IMG/VR virus record: IMGVR_UViG_3300008107_000554
Span: 1 to 51,610 of that record
DNA: 51,610 nucleotides
Direction: 5' to 3' (one strand)
Source of the DNA: a virus
How positions within the stretch are numbered: position 1 is the stretch's first letter; each line of letters starts with the position of its first letter. Of the stretch, positions 23,874-31,677 are shown piece after piece. The notes under the pieces were generated by a model. It was not told the origin of the DNA. It saw only the letters and a program-made list of their open reading frames with translations, and searched no databases. The position numbers and the translations under genes are program-made.

Positions 23874-25401
23874 ACATGCGGCGGTCTTGGATGTAGGTGA
23901 ACTGCCGATCGGTGGCCGACAGGCCGTGGTAGCGCAGCTTCATCCCGTTGGGCAGGAGGACACCATCAGCATCGTAAGTCAGGATGTTACCGATCCGCCC
24001 CTTGCGCCCAGCCACCATGCTGGACAGGGCGTAGCCACACTCACCCCAGAGCTTGACGATCTGATGGTAACCCGTGCGGTAGGTGCGAACCAGACGCTCG
24101 ATGTCCTCCTCCGGCAGGTTGACGGGTGGCTTGCCACGCTTGAGCGTCAGCCCAAACTTATCAGCCGACATGCCGTAGCCCAGCCCAAGGATGGCTGCCT
24201 TGCCCACGTGACGCTCCAGCATGTCGGCCTTGGTGATCTTGCGACCGTAGAACGTCGTGGCAAACTCTGAGTAAACGTCCCGGCCCTCACGGAACCACTG
24301 CACAAGGTCAGCCTGCCCGGCAAGGTAGGCCACCATGCGGGCTTCGATCTGGCTGCTGTCACAGCTGATGATCTTGTATCCCTCGGGTGCCCGGAGGGCA
24401 TGGCGCAGCACACCACCACGAGGCAGGTTCTGTAGGTTGAGCTTGTCCCCACCAGAGAAGCGGCCAGTGTGGGCACCATAGTAGTTGAGCATGATGGGCA
24501 GCCGACCACGTGACTGCACCCCCAGCAGAGATGCTGTGCGCGTCTCCTCCAGAGTGGACTTGAGCCCCAGCCGTGCGGCCACCAGCGTCTGGACGATGGG
24601 GTCGTGGTGATCTTGCAGTGCAGTGAAGGCGAGGTCGGTCTTGGCGAAGGCGTAAGTCTCCTTGCCCGTGGTCCCGCTGATCTTGGTCGGTGGCTCCACC
24701 CCACGCTTGCGCAGCAGCTTGGCGAACTTGTCGTTCGACATGATGTACTCTTTGCCCTTGCCACCGAGGGTGTCGAGCAGTGCCTGCTTCTCTGCCTGCA
24801 CCACGACGAGGTGCGCAGCCAGCTTGTCCTCGTCCAACTCCACTGTCGGCTCGGTGTACATCCGGATGGCGGTGTCGATGACGCGCATCTCTGAGACAGG
24901 GAACCCCTTACGCAGCTTCTTGAACAGCTGGTAGGTCAGCTCGATGTCGTTGGCACAGTACTTCATGTACGCAGCCAGCTCTGCTGGGGAGAAGTGCCTG
25001 CGGCGTTTGCCCAGTGCTTGGATAACTTCCTCGCCCTTGGCCCCCAGCCCGTAGTGCTGAGCCAGTGCCTTGAGGCTGCCGCCCACCGTCGCCTGATGCA
25101 GAGGACGCGCCATAGATAGCGTGTCCAACCACAGCTTGGGCTTGATGCCGTAGTGCCACGAGAGGATAGCCCCGTCGAACATGGTGTTGTGGCAGAGGAT
25201 GGCCTTGTCGCTGTAGTCCAGTGACTTGAGGAACCTGCCCACGTTGTCACCACTGTAGGTATCTACGGGCCCGTCGTTGACCTTGACACCCACCCCGATC
25301 ACCTCGAACAGGTCAGACCTGACGTAGGCTTCCGTTGTGATCTTGGACAGCGAGTATTCCCTGTCGTAGAAAGTCTCGAAGTCGATGGTTACAATGTCCA
25401 T
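23788..25401 (-). CDS. Family A DNA polymerase with 3'-5' exonuclease domain, frame-disrupted before motif C
   Basis: 537 aa from ATG 25401 (TGATG overlap with the preceding gene). Exonuclease motifs: DFE in VTIDFETF (residues 7-9), NTMFD in the second motif (about 75-80) and YCAND (YxxxD, about 145). Polymerase motif A is CDSSQIEAR (about 345) and motif B is RHVGKAAILGLGYG (about 395). After FTYIQDRR the ORF runs into unrelated sequence and stops about 30 codons later, while motif C lies in another frame (23643-23873). Unless frameshifting or protein complementation occurs, the product lacks motif C and would be inactive as a polymerase. It is expected to be the phage replicase. Confidence 0.88.
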   Translation of the reverse strand: MDIVTIDFETFYDREYSLSKITTEAYVRSDLFEVIGVGVKVNDGPVDTYSGDNVGRFLKSLDYSDKAILCHNTMFDGAILSWHYGIKPKLWLDTLSMARPLHQATVGGSLKALAQHYGLGAKGEEVIQALGKRRRHFSPAELAAYMKYCANDIELTYQLFKKLRKGFPVSEMRVIDTAIRMYTEPTVELDEDKLAAHLVVVQAEKQALLDTLGGKGKEYIMSNDKFAKLLRKRGVEPPTKISGTTGKETYAFAKTDLAFTALQDHHDPIVQTLVAARLGLKSTLEETRTASLLGVQSRGRLPIMLNYYGAHTGRFSGGDKLNLQNLPRGGVLRHALRAPEGYKIISCDSSQIEARMVAYLAGQADLVQWFREGRDVYSEFATTFYGRKITKADMLERHVGKAAILGLGYGMSADKFGLTLKRGKPPVNLPEEDIERLVRTYRTGYHQIVKLWGECGYALSSMVAGRKGRIGNILTYDADGVLLPNGMKLRYHGLSATDRQFTYIQDRRMFDSTGTHRCGRADAGDPRRWLPRRLPSA

Positions 25402-25691
25402 CACACCACATCCCCCCTAAGGCGCCGCGCTGTACGCCACGCTGTGTATCTCATCTGCGTCTCATGATCTTCTGATAGGAACTGCAACATCTGCACCAGC
25501 CCATTGGCGGACATGTTGCTCTTAGCTGCCAGCTCGTCGAGCGCATACTTCGCTACTTGCGACGCGATCCTACTGTCCAGCTCTGCTGATACAATATGGC
25601 TCATACTAGCTGTGTCTTCGCGTATGCGTACATCCGCATATGGTATGCTCATATACGACCGTACCGCGTCCTTCATGTCATCTGGATTCAT
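25401..25691 (-). CDS. Unknown small helical protein upstream of the polymerase
   Basis: 96 aa, predicted mostly helical and charged (MNPDDMKDAVRSYMSI; LDSRIASQVAKYALDELAAK). No motif recognised. The stop overlaps the polymerase ATG, so the two are translated together. The ribosome site is weak. Confidence 0.65.
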   Translation of the reverse strand: MNPDDMKDAVRSYMSIPYADVRIREDTASMSHIVSAELDSRIASQVAKYALDELAAKSNMSANGLVQMLQFLSEDHETQMRYTAWRTARRLRGDVV

Positions 25692-25697
25692 CCTGTC

Positions 25698-26024
25698 TCA
25701 CCCTGTCTTATGCCTGTCGTCTGTCCCTATTGCACGGCGCTCGTATGAAATAAGAAACGCAATGCAACATGCTGCGTGTGCGAGGTGTGAATACCCCGTC
25801 TCCGGATCGTTATCTTGACCACGCCACCACGCCCACATATGTCGCATGAGTGCACCGAATGGACGGTGCCACGCCATACCCTTCTCCCAGTTACGTTCAC
25901 TATACTTAACAGCACCGTAAGTCAACACTCGTGCTGTTTCTTCTAGCAGTTCAGGTGGGATCAGGTCGAAGCGCAGCTTGTCGCCGTCGAACTTGACGCC
26001 TTCTTCGAGTGGGGGCTTGGTCAT
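25698..26024 (-). CDS. dATP/dGTP diphosphohydrolase N-terminal-like protein (DUF5664 type)
   Basis: 108 aa from ATG 26024, chosen for the perfect GGAGG nearby; the frame is open further back but crosses an inverted-repeat element. It carries the family signature FDGDKLRFDLIPPE, then TYGAVKYSERNWEKGM, RHMWAWWRGQDNDPETG and SHLAHAA, an all-helical domain annotated as the N-terminal domain of phage dATP/dGTP diphosphohydrolases. It probably adjusts the nucleotide pool for replication. Whether this short form alone is active is unknown. Confidence 0.82.
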   Translation of the reverse strand: MTKPPLEEGVKFDGDKLRFDLIPPELLEETARVLTYGAVKYSERNWEKGMAWHRPFGALMRHMWAWWRGQDNDPETGYSHLAHAACCIAFLISYERRAIGTDDRHKTG

Positions 26025-26042
26025 TCGATCCTCCAGTGGGGA

Positions 26043-26130
26043 TCGTGAGGGGCGCTGGTGGATGATAAGCCGTAGCGCAGTCTGATCTTCGACCAACACA
26101 AAACCGCAGGTTTCGCTGCGCCCCTCACGA
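26043..26130 (-). other. 88-nt structured element bounded by a 13-bp perfect inverted repeat
   Basis: TCGTGAGGGGCGC (26043-26055) and its exact complement GCGCCCCTCACGA (26118-26130) enclose 62 nt, which contain a second short hairpin (AAACC GCA GGTTT, 26101-26113). It fills the only sizeable gap in this part of the minus operon, just upstream of the GGAGG of the DUF5664-type gene. It could be a leader RNA, RNase site, small RNA or protein-binding site. Confidence 0.6.
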
Positions 26131-26143
26131 CATTGGTAGCGGG

Positions 26144-26455
26144 TCAGGTGGTGGCCTGCAACCGCGATTTCTTTTCTGCGGCCAGCTTGGCCAGTGCTCT
26201 TTCGACAGCGGCCGTCCCGGCTGACAGCTTGACCTTGGGCTTGTCCTCGATCTCGTCAGTCCACACCACGATGGGCTTCGGCTTGGGCGGCGGTGCCCAT
26301 GTCATACCCAGAGGTAGGGCAATCCCGAAGCGTTCGGCTGCGGCGTCGATGGACTTGCGGTGCATGCCATAGTGCCGGGAGGTTTGGGTTGCGTTCCACC
26401 CCTTGTCCCGTGCTGCTTCGATCATGTCACGGGTAATCTTTTTGCGGCCATTCAT
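26144..26455 (-). CDS. Small helix-turn-helix protein with Pro/Lys-rich tail
   Basis: 103 aa. The N-terminal 45 residues (KKITRDMIEAARDKGWNATQ, then SRHYGMHRKSIDAAAERFG) look like a helix-turn-helix of the kind found in short phage DNA-binding proteins. The tail is rich in Pro, Lys and Ala. It overlaps the preceding 64-aa gene by 29 bases. Target unknown; a role in phage regulation is inference. Confidence 0.7.
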   Translation of the reverse strand: MNGRKKITRDMIEAARDKGWNATQTSRHYGMHRKSIDAAAERFGIALPLGMTWAPPPKPKPIVVWTDEIEDKPKVKLSAGTAAVERALAKLAAEKKSRLQATT

Positions 26456-26621
26456 AGGCTCTCTCCTTGATCTTGTTTATTTCCGGTAGGTTCTGCCTCA
26501 GCATATACATGATGAGGTCGAGTTGTTCTTGGGTGGCCCACATGCCACCCGGCACCCGGACATAGCCCGCCGCACGCAGTGCACTGGCACCGGGGCTAGT
26601 GTCGCTAGGTGCTCTGCTCAT
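26427..26621 (-). CDS. Small conserved phage protein, function unknown
   Basis: 64 aa. It contains GYVRVPGGMWATQEQLDLIM, a Trp/Gln motif that looks conserved, then a helical MLRQNLPEINKIKERAYEW. The start overlaps the previous stop by one base. No enzymatic motif. Confidence 0.65.
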   Translation of the reverse strand: MSRAPSDTSPGASALRAAGYVRVPGGMWATQEQLDLIMYMLRQNLPEINKIKERAYEWPQKDYP

Positions 26622-26794
26622 CAGTCGCTGTCCCTTGTGATCTCGTAAGCCACAAGATGCAGGACACCAACGGCAGCGGCGAGGGGCATTCGTCCGCTAT
26701 ATTCATAGATCAGGGCTTTGATGCGGTCGCCCAGTTCCCCCGTCACGTCCTCGGCCCTCTTGCCGTCGCCCTTGAAGATGCGGATGTCAGTCAC
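26621..26794 (-). CDS. Small unknown phage protein (GTG start)
   Basis: 57 aa. GTG 26794 is favoured over the ATG at 26884 because GGAGAG lies directly upstream of it and the region before it is used by another gene in a different frame. It reads TDIRIFKGDGKRAEDV, then a helical YSGRMPLAAAVGVLHLVAYE. Function unknown. Confidence 0.6.
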   Translation of the reverse strand: MTDIRIFKGDGKRAEDVTGELGDRIKALIYEYSGRMPLAAAVGVLHLVAYEITRDSD

Positions 26795-26957
26795 GGCTCT
26801 CTCCCTTGTTCTTCCCGAAGGCGAAGTCGATCCACTCCTCGCAGGCATCGAAGGCGTGTTGGATGCCCTCGATATTCCCTTCACGAACAGCTTCTCGCAA
26901 GCGGTTCCACTCAGTCAGCATTTTAGAGACACGTCTGTTCCCGTAACGGTCACTCAT
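26787..26957 (-). CDS. Small unknown protein of 56 aa
   Basis: ATG 26957 is preceded by AAAGGAG and overlaps the previous stop; the gene ends TGA at 26787-26789, overlapping the next gene's GTG. The product starts MSDRYGNRRVSKMLTEWNRL and continues with a helical, Glu-rich region and a WIDFAFGKN end. It fills a gap that would otherwise be unexplained. The coupling on both sides supports it; function unknown. Confidence 0.65.
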   Translation of the reverse strand: MSDRYGNRRVSKMLTEWNRLREAVREGNIEGIQHAFDACEEWIDFAFGKNKGESRD

Positions 26958-27138
26958 GGCTCGCTCCTTTCAGCGCCTCTCGGCCTTTGCCTGTGATCTG
27001 GGGGCGCGACCCTCTGGTGACGTAGCCTTGGCCCTGCAACCACTCAAGGGTTTCCCCCATCGCAGCGCCCCAGCGCAAGTCCTTACCAGAACCCGGCTCG
27101 GCAATCTCTCTCAGCACGTTTCGTTCATAGGGGGTCAT
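26950..27138 (-). CDS. Small winged-helix-like protein
   Basis: 62 aa from ATG 27138, with AAAGGAG upstream; the longer frame to 27240 lies inside the preceding gene. TPYERNVLREIAEPGSGKDL followed by LEWLQGQGYVTRGSRPQITG has the helix-helix-wing look of a winged helix-turn-helix and could bind DNA. Assigned from sequence shape only. Confidence 0.65.
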   Translation of the reverse strand: MTPYERNVLREIAEPGSGKDLRWGAAMGETLEWLQGQGYVTRGSRPQITGKGREALKGASHE

Positions 27139-27497
27139 GGCTCTCTCCTTTTGATTGTCGCAAGCGCAGCAATGGCGTCGAGGTAGTAGGTGTGGGCCAT
27201 GTAGTCGCCCTTGGCCCGGTCGCGGATGGTCTCGAACCAATCCACTGCCTGCGCCAGCTTGGCTTCGAGGGCGTCCCGCTCTTTCTCAAGTTTGAGGTAG
27301 TCGTTCTCCATCATGCAGGCTTCTTGCTCCTGCATTTCCAACTCATCCTCCGCAAACTTGGCGTCCTGACGTGCGGCGGCGAGTTGTTCGGTCAGGGCTT
27401 CGATGCGGTCCAGCATGTTCTTTTCCACGCAGTCACATACGTCTAGCGTGGCAAACTTGAAGGGACAGTCATCTCTGTGGTCGTGATACTCAGTCAT
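27135..27497 (-). CDS. Coiled-coil protein with N-terminal His/Cys cluster
   Basis: 120 aa from ATG 27497 (ATGA overlap with the preceding stop). The N-terminus has HDHRDDCPFKFATLDVCDC, a likely metal site. Residues about 28-88 form a long acidic coiled coil (RIEALTEQLAAARQDAKFAE and on). The C-terminus is compact (YMAHTYYLDAIAALATI). Coiled-coil proteins of this type are common and unexplained in phage early regions. Confidence 0.7.
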   Translation of the reverse strand: MTEYHDHRDDCPFKFATLDVCDCVEKNMLDRIEALTEQLAAARQDAKFAEDELEMQEQEACMMENDYLKLEKERDALEAKLAQAVDWFETIRDRAKGDYMAHTYYLDAIAALATIKRREP

Positions 27498-27715
27498 GCT
27501 CGTGCCCTCTCCCATGCAAGCCGCCCGATGCGGTTGGCCAATACCTCAAGGTCCTCGGCACTCAGGTCATCCTTGTCAGCCAGTGCTGTGTAGACAGAGT
27601 TGCACGCCGGCCTCGATGGCAGCGCCCGGATACCATCCATCACCATGACGGCACTGGCAGCGGTGGACTTCATGTCCCGCAGAAACGGAACGTCAGATTG
27701 TTTGGTTCTAAACAT
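27494..27715 (-). CDS. Small unknown phage protein
   Basis: 73 aa, MFRTKQSDVPFLRDMKSTAA followed by a helical C-terminus ending RLAWERARA. The start overlaps the upstream stop (TGATG) with GGAGG before it. No motif recognised. Confidence 0.65.
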   Translation of the reverse strand: MFRTKQSDVPFLRDMKSTAASAVMVMDGIRALPSRPACNSVYTALADKDDLSAEDLEVLANRIGRLAWERARA

Positions 27716-27927
27716 CAGTTATCCTCCAAGAATGTGTCGTAGTCTGCGTCTTGCATGGTGACCCCCCGGCATGTGGCCTTGCTCCTGACATGCGCTGAGA
27801 ACAGGGGGTCGTCGGGGTGGAACTGCCCACCCCAACTGCTTACTGCGTCTGCCACGTAGTTGGCCATTGCGTCAGGCTCGATGTGGTCCAGCGTGCGGAC
27901 CGAGACAGTCAGTCGATAGACAGGCAT
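27715..27927 (-). CDS. Small unknown phage protein
   Basis: 70 aa from ATG 27927 (GGAGGGG upstream, TGATG overlap). It begins MPVYRLTVSVRTLDHIEPDA and ends DYDTFLEDN: an alternating strand/helix pattern, acidic overall. No known domain. Confidence 0.65.
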   Translation of the reverse strand: MPVYRLTVSVRTLDHIEPDAMANYVADAVSSWGGQFHPDDPLFSAHVRSKATCRGVTMQDADYDTFLEDN

Positions 27928-28523
27928 CACTGCCCCTCCCACTCATCAACGTCAGCCCGGTCAGGGTGACAGGTGAACCACTCCCGGCTCGGCTTGCTCT
28001 GGTCAGAGGTCCGCCACAGTTGGAACTTGGCACACTCACCCTTGGCATACATCGCCCGGACAGCAGCCGAGATGGAACTGTATTCTGTCAGGCCCTCGGT
28101 CCGGACCTTACCGGGCACAAGCTCTGAGTAGAGGGACGACACTGTCCATACCCCACCCTTACGCATGGTGCTCCGCACCCGGTCCGCCATCGTCGGCTCC
28201 GCCGGAACCGAGGGCTCGATGTCGAACTGGTCGAAGGGCATGGCATACTGCACAGGCACTGATGTCTTAACAGGGGTGGGGTTGCGAGACAGGAACACAG
28301 TCAGCCAAGGCGTGCGTTCTGCCTTGTCAGGGAAGCGGTTGGGCACCAGCTTGGCGGTGACCTCCATGCCGACTGACACCTGCGTTGTCGTGGCGACGTT
28401 GACCGGGATGTAGCAGTTCTCTCCGTTGTCCATGCGGACACCGAACGCTGACCCTGAGGGCAGCACATTGGCGATGACCAAAGCGGTCTCGACCGGGACG
28501 AGGTGGGGGTATGCGTGTTCCAT
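27927..28523 (-). CDS. Unknown protein: OB-fold-like N-terminus and winged-helix-like C-terminus
   Basis: 198 aa. Residues about 12-62 (ALVIANVLPSGSAFGVRMDN, then ENCYIPVNVATT and GMEVTAKLVPN) have the strand spacing of a small nucleic-acid-binding OB or cold-shock-type barrel. The C-terminal half (RVRSTMRKGGVWTVSSLYSE, then YSSISAAVRAMYAKGECAKF) resembles a winged helix. It may bind nucleic acid; this is shape-based inference. AAGGAG precedes the start, and 20 non-coding bases separate it from the gene upstream. Confidence 0.65.
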   Translation of the reverse strand: MEHAYPHLVPVETALVIANVLPSGSAFGVRMDNGENCYIPVNVATTTQVSVGMEVTAKLVPNRFPDKAERTPWLTVFLSRNPTPVKTSVPVQYAMPFDQFDIEPSVPAEPTMADRVRSTMRKGGVWTVSSLYSELVPGKVRTEGLTEYSSISAAVRAMYAKGECAKFQLWRTSDQSKPSREWFTCHPDRADVDEWEGQ

Positions 28524-28543
28524 TGTGTATCTCCTTGATGTGA

Positions 28544-29005
28544 TTAGTTGTCGAACCAGAACACCACGCGATAGTCCGCAGTGTCAGCATCGCCGTCGTA
28601 GACGTTGATCGAAGCCTTATACAGAAGGCGGAAGTAGCTTGTGTCCTCACCTTCCAGACGTTCTCTTGTCATGGTAGCAATGAACTCCGAGTTGTCAGCG
28701 CACCAGCACATGGCGAACTCCTCAAGTGGCAGCCACGAGTGGCTGTGTGCATCAACACCCCAGCCTTCGGACAGCGCAACGCTCAGGTCAGAGGCGTCAT
28801 CAGGTAGGCCCACAGGTTCAGGGCCATCACCCCGCACCCCAGCCAGTCTGGCAAAGAAGGCATAGTCACGATCGCCCACCGCCGGAGCGTGGTAGTCCCA
28901 GCCCGGCTCGTTGTAAGAGAGCTTCGGGATGCCGCCATCAGTGCGGACACCGATCCACTTGTCCCCATACTTGCGCTCGACCACGATGTGTATGTCAGCA
29001 CCCAT
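28544..29005 (-). CDS. Conserved phage hypothetical protein
   Basis: 153 aa beginning MGADIHIVVERKYGDKW. It is rich in Asp, Trp and Tyr, with YAFFARLAGVRGDGPE and an HSHSWLPLEEF segment that could bind metal. This type of N-terminus is familiar from small phage proteins of unknown function. TAATG overlap with the gene upstream. Confidence 0.7.
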   Translation of the reverse strand: MGADIHIVVERKYGDKWIGVRTDGGIPKLSYNEPGWDYHAPAVGDRDYAFFARLAGVRGDGPEPVGLPDDASDLSVALSEGWGVDAHSHSWLPLEEFAMCWCADNSEFIATMTRERLEGEDTSYFRLLYKASINVYDGDADTADYRVVFWFDN

Positions 29006-29595
29006 TACGCATCCTCCTCCTCTACTTCTTCAATAAGATCGTTTGCTACCAGCGTATCCCACACACCATCGTCGCTGGTGAGGTAGTCGTGCTCCTCCTC
29101 CAGCTTGGTGTAGAGATCGTTCATGTAAGTGCGCCACTGCTCAGCCAGTGCTGCCTCGAAGTCCACGATCTCCTTGTCCACCATGTCATCCCAGCGTTGG
29201 ATGACAGCCTCTTGCAACTCAGACTTGGGGTTCGCACACTGCCAGAACGCTTCGCACTCAGCGTTGATGCTGACGCTGCTGGAGTGGTAGTAACGACCGC
29301 GATGGTCACTGGTGGCCCAGACAGCGCCGCCCATCTCGATCAGCTTGCGAAGCATGGGGAACTGATCCACGTGGTGGTGGTTGAGGTAGGTCAGGGCGTT
29401 GTCCAAGGAGCCGACGAAGCAGGCGCCGTCACCCTGTGACCAGAAGCCGGAGAAGTATGTCTTGTCCACTTGGATGCCGACCTGCTTCATGTCCTCGATG
29501 AAGTCAGACTCAACACAGTCCCACCAATCGTTATACTCGACGTTAATGAAGCGATACTTTTCCAGCAGAGCAGTGCGTTGCGATGATGCGACCAT
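29005..29595 (-). CDS. Conserved phage hypothetical protein (FWSQGDGACF type)
   Basis: 196 aa. KYRFINVEYNDWWD and YFSGFWSQGDGACFVGSL are a recognisable conserved pattern of a phage family with no known function. The C-terminus is acidic (LIEEVEEEDA). The start is preceded by TGGAGG. The first 53 coding bases overlap the end of the upstream membrane-protein gene. Confidence 0.75.
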   Translation of the reverse strand: MVASSQRTALLEKYRFINVEYNDWWDCVESDFIEDMKQVGIQVDKTYFSGFWSQGDGACFVGSLDNALTYLNHHHVDQFPMLRKLIEMGGAVWATSDHRGRYYHSSSVSINAECEAFWQCANPKSELQEAVIQRWDDMVDKEIVDFEAALAEQWRTYMNDLYTKLEEEHDYLTSDDGVWDTLVANDLIEEVEEEDA

Positions 29596-29803
29596 CGTTG
29601 GTTACCTCCAGAGTTGCATGTCCAATAGCTACATCCCGTAGGATGTTCTGATACAGTTCGAGTGTCTTGTCCGCTGCCTCCAGTGCAGTCTCTGTTTGCT
29701 CAAGGATGTCGTCACGATCCCTGAGTTCCTGCCACTGGTGGATGATCCATGCGGCGGCGATGACCAGCGCCACCCACGATACAAAGAGTTCAGTTGGTAT
29801 CAC
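29543..29803 (-). CDS. Small single-pass membrane protein
   Basis: 86 aa from GTG 29803 (GTGA overlap with the upstream stop). One strong transmembrane helix at about residues 4-24 (LFVSWVALVIAAAWIIHQW) is followed by a coiled-coil region (DDILEQTETALEAADKTLEL). An N-terminal anchor plus coiled coil resembles an i-spanin, but it is far from the endolysin and inside the early operon, so a lysis role is only a possibility. Confidence 0.6.
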   Translation of the reverse strand: MIPTELFVSWVALVIAAAWIIHQWQELRDRDDILEQTETALEAADKTLELYQNILRDVAIGHATLEVTNDGRIIATHCSAGKVSLH

Positions 29804-30120
29804 TTCATGTGTCCTCTCATACGGTGGAGCGTGCACAATGCAGTCACCACCTGTTGCAGTGTTCCTTCAATAGGTGGTGGTGCGTCGCTGGGACGGCCCC
29901 CGGGCAGGTCCCCGAACAGTATACCACGAATTGGTGTGTCGTTGTTCTCCTTTCTGATGAAACCAATAGCGGCGAAACGGTAGGGTGAGCGACGGCGCGA
30001 CTTGACATCCCACTCGTTGACCTTCCGAACGAACACCCCGATGTCCACCGCGAAGCTCTCCTGCATCAGCTTGGCCTTGCCACCCGGCTCGAACCCATAG
30101 CCTTCGGGAAAGTCCACCAT
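29800..30120 (-). CDS. Unknown small protein next to the VWA gene
   Basis: 106 aa from ATG 30120, overlapping the VWA gene's stop (TGATG). It begins MVDFPEGYGFEPGGKAKLMQ and includes RSPYRFAAIGFIRKENNDTP and a Pro-rich GRPSDAPPPIEGT. No known domain. Direct coupling to the VWA gene suggests a shared role with it. Confidence 0.65.
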   Translation of the reverse strand: MVDFPEGYGFEPGGKAKLMQESFAVDIGVFVRKVNEWDVKSRRRSPYRFAAIGFIRKENNDTPIRGILFGDLPGGRPSDAPPPIEGTLQQVVTALCTLHRMRGHMK

Positions 30121-31247
30121 CACACACGCACCCGGCAGTGCTCACCGAAGGGAGCCGTCATGTCAGTGGTCATGGCCCAGATAACCGGGGTGGTGCAGTC
30201 GTCAGGGTAGGGGGTGTAGCCATCAGTCAGCACGATGGTGCAGGCGAGGTTGTCAGCATGACCCTCTGCATCGAGGAAGTCGAAGGCAGCACGCACATCA
30301 GTGCCGCCACCACCGTGGAAGCTGATGGACACAGTGTCATCAGGCAGGAAGCAGTCGTAGTGGGTGACCACGGCATCGAAGTAGACCACATGCAGCTTCT
30401 CAGGACGCAAGTCCTCATGGACAGTGCGAACCTCGGCAGCCATCTGTGCAAGGATGTCATCACCAATGGAGCCGGAGCAGTCCACGAGGAAAGCGATCGG
30501 ACCCATGCGCTCACCCGTCCGGCTCGGCATGTAGAAACCCTGAGACAGGAACCTACGGTTGGGCCGGGCGAAGCTGCGCTCGTCAGTCTTGTGCTTGACC
30601 ACGAACTTCTGGAGCACCTCGCGCCAGTCAACCGTTGGATTGAGGATTCTGTCCACAAGCCGGGCCATGCCAGCCGACAGTTTGCCCATCATCTTGGCAG
30701 CCTGTGCAGCCTGTGCCACCTTGACCTTCCACTCGGCAGCCTCTTGGGCTTGGTCAGAGGCAGTGCCCTCACCATCCTCAAGGTCTTGGCCAGTGCCACC
30801 CATGTCACCGCCGCCACCCTCGCCATCACTCTCGGGCAGCAAGGTGTAGATGTGCTCACTGACACCCTGACCTGCGTCATAGAGCGCCTTGTTGAGGCAG
30901 CCACCCTCGATGAACTTACCAATGCCCTCGTCGGTCAGCAGTTGGTTGATGACGTAGTCAGCGGCCTTGTTCCAACGCTTAGGGTCACGGGACTGACGGC
31001 GGAAGTTGTGCTCCAGCATGGGGTGCATGCACTCATGAGCCACGAGGAACTTAAGCTCCTCATCAGACAGGCCGGAGACAAACTCCGGGTTGTATAGCAC
31101 ACGCTTGCCATTGGTGGCAGCGGTAGGGATGATGTCAGAGTAGGTGTGCGGCATACCCAGTGCGATAGCACCGACAAAGGGATGCTCAAGGATGAGGCTG
31201 GTCTTGGCCTTGGCCAAGCGGGTCTTGAGTGTGTCGAGAGACTGCAT
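30120..31247 (-). CDS. VWA-domain protein with zinc-metallopeptidase-like N-terminus (DUF2201 type)
   Basis: 375 aa. The N-terminal domain has HECMH (71-75) with a further His at 80, the zinc-peptidase pattern of this family. A Gly/Glu-rich linker lies near 155-170. The C-terminal von Willebrand A-like domain has a complete MIDAS set: DCSGS (D256, S258, S260), T316 in GGGTD and D342 in LTDG. Such proteins pair with MoxR-type AAA ATPases, and one lies four genes upstream in the operon. It may act as a metal-dependent adaptor or protease in remodelling; substrate unknown. AGGAG precedes the ATG. Confidence 0.88.
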   Translation of the reverse strand: MQSLDTLKTRLAKAKTSLILEHPFVGAIALGMPHTYSDIIPTAATNGKRVLYNPEFVSGLSDEELKFLVAHECMHPMLEHNFRRQSRDPKRWNKAADYVINQLLTDEGIGKFIEGGCLNKALYDAGQGVSEHIYTLLPESDGEGGGGDMGGTGQDLEDGEGTASDQAQEAAEWKVKVAQAAQAAKMMGKLSAGMARLVDRILNPTVDWREVLQKFVVKHKTDERSFARPNRRFLSQGFYMPSRTGERMGPIAFLVDCSGSIGDDILAQMAAEVRTVHEDLRPEKLHVVYFDAVVTHYDCFLPDDTVSISFHGGGGTDVRAAFDFLDAEGHADNLACTIVLTDGYTPYPDDCTTPVIWAMTTDMTAPFGEHCRVRV

Positions 31248-31252
31248 GTGTG

Positions 31253-31672
31253 TTACTCCTGTGTGTTGTTAAGAAAGTCTTTGATCGAGGTGCCGTGGTC
31301 TACCGCTCTGAGCCTGCGGTCCACACCATACAAGTCCCAGAGATCGTGCTGGTCGCTGGCCCCGCCGTCAATCTCCACCGTGATGTCATTGTATTCCTCA
31401 CCGATACGGACGAAGGCAGTGCCAGCACCTCGATCAGCCGCAGCACCAAGCAAGGCATGGTGACACTTCACATCATCGTAGTTGTCATACCACTTGACAT
31501 TCTCGAAACTTGCGTGGAGCAGGGTCATCACATCGACGATCTCAGTGATGCTGTAGTGCGCCAAGTCCTCAGGCGAGATCGTATTGTTGAGCCTGACCTC
31601 AGCAAGGAAGGCGATGACCGCCTCCCGATTGGCAAAGGCCATGCCTATAGCCACGTCACTGTAGTATCCCAT
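31253..31672 (-). CDS. Unknown protein of the MoxR/VWA cluster
   Basis: 139 aa from ATG 31672, with GGGAGTG nearby; a GTG three codons up is possible. It begins MGYYSDVAIGMAFANREAV and includes ISPEDLAHYSITEIVDVM and FVRIGEEYNDITVEIDGG, an alpha/beta mix. No named domain recognised. Close spacing to the VWA gene implies co-expression. Confidence 0.65.
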   Translation of the reverse strand: MGYYSDVAIGMAFANREAVIAFLAEVRLNNTISPEDLAHYSITEIVDVMTLLHASFENVKWYDNYDDVKCHHALLGAAADRGAGTAFVRIGEEYNDITVEIDGGASDQHDLWDLYGVDRRLRAVDHGTSIKDFLNNTQE

Positions 31673-31677
31673 GTGTG

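Noticed and set aside
23788-26024. Possible 2-aminoadenine (Z) genome set, from the polymerase plus dATP/dGTP diphosphohydrolase-like gene
   Set aside because: No PurZ-like adenylosuccinate synthetase or HD-domain DatZ is visible; the diphosphohydrolase-like domain is common in ordinary phages.
30138-31097. 319-codon plus-strand frame
   Set aside because: Opposite the VWA/metallopeptidase gene, whose motifs are clear.
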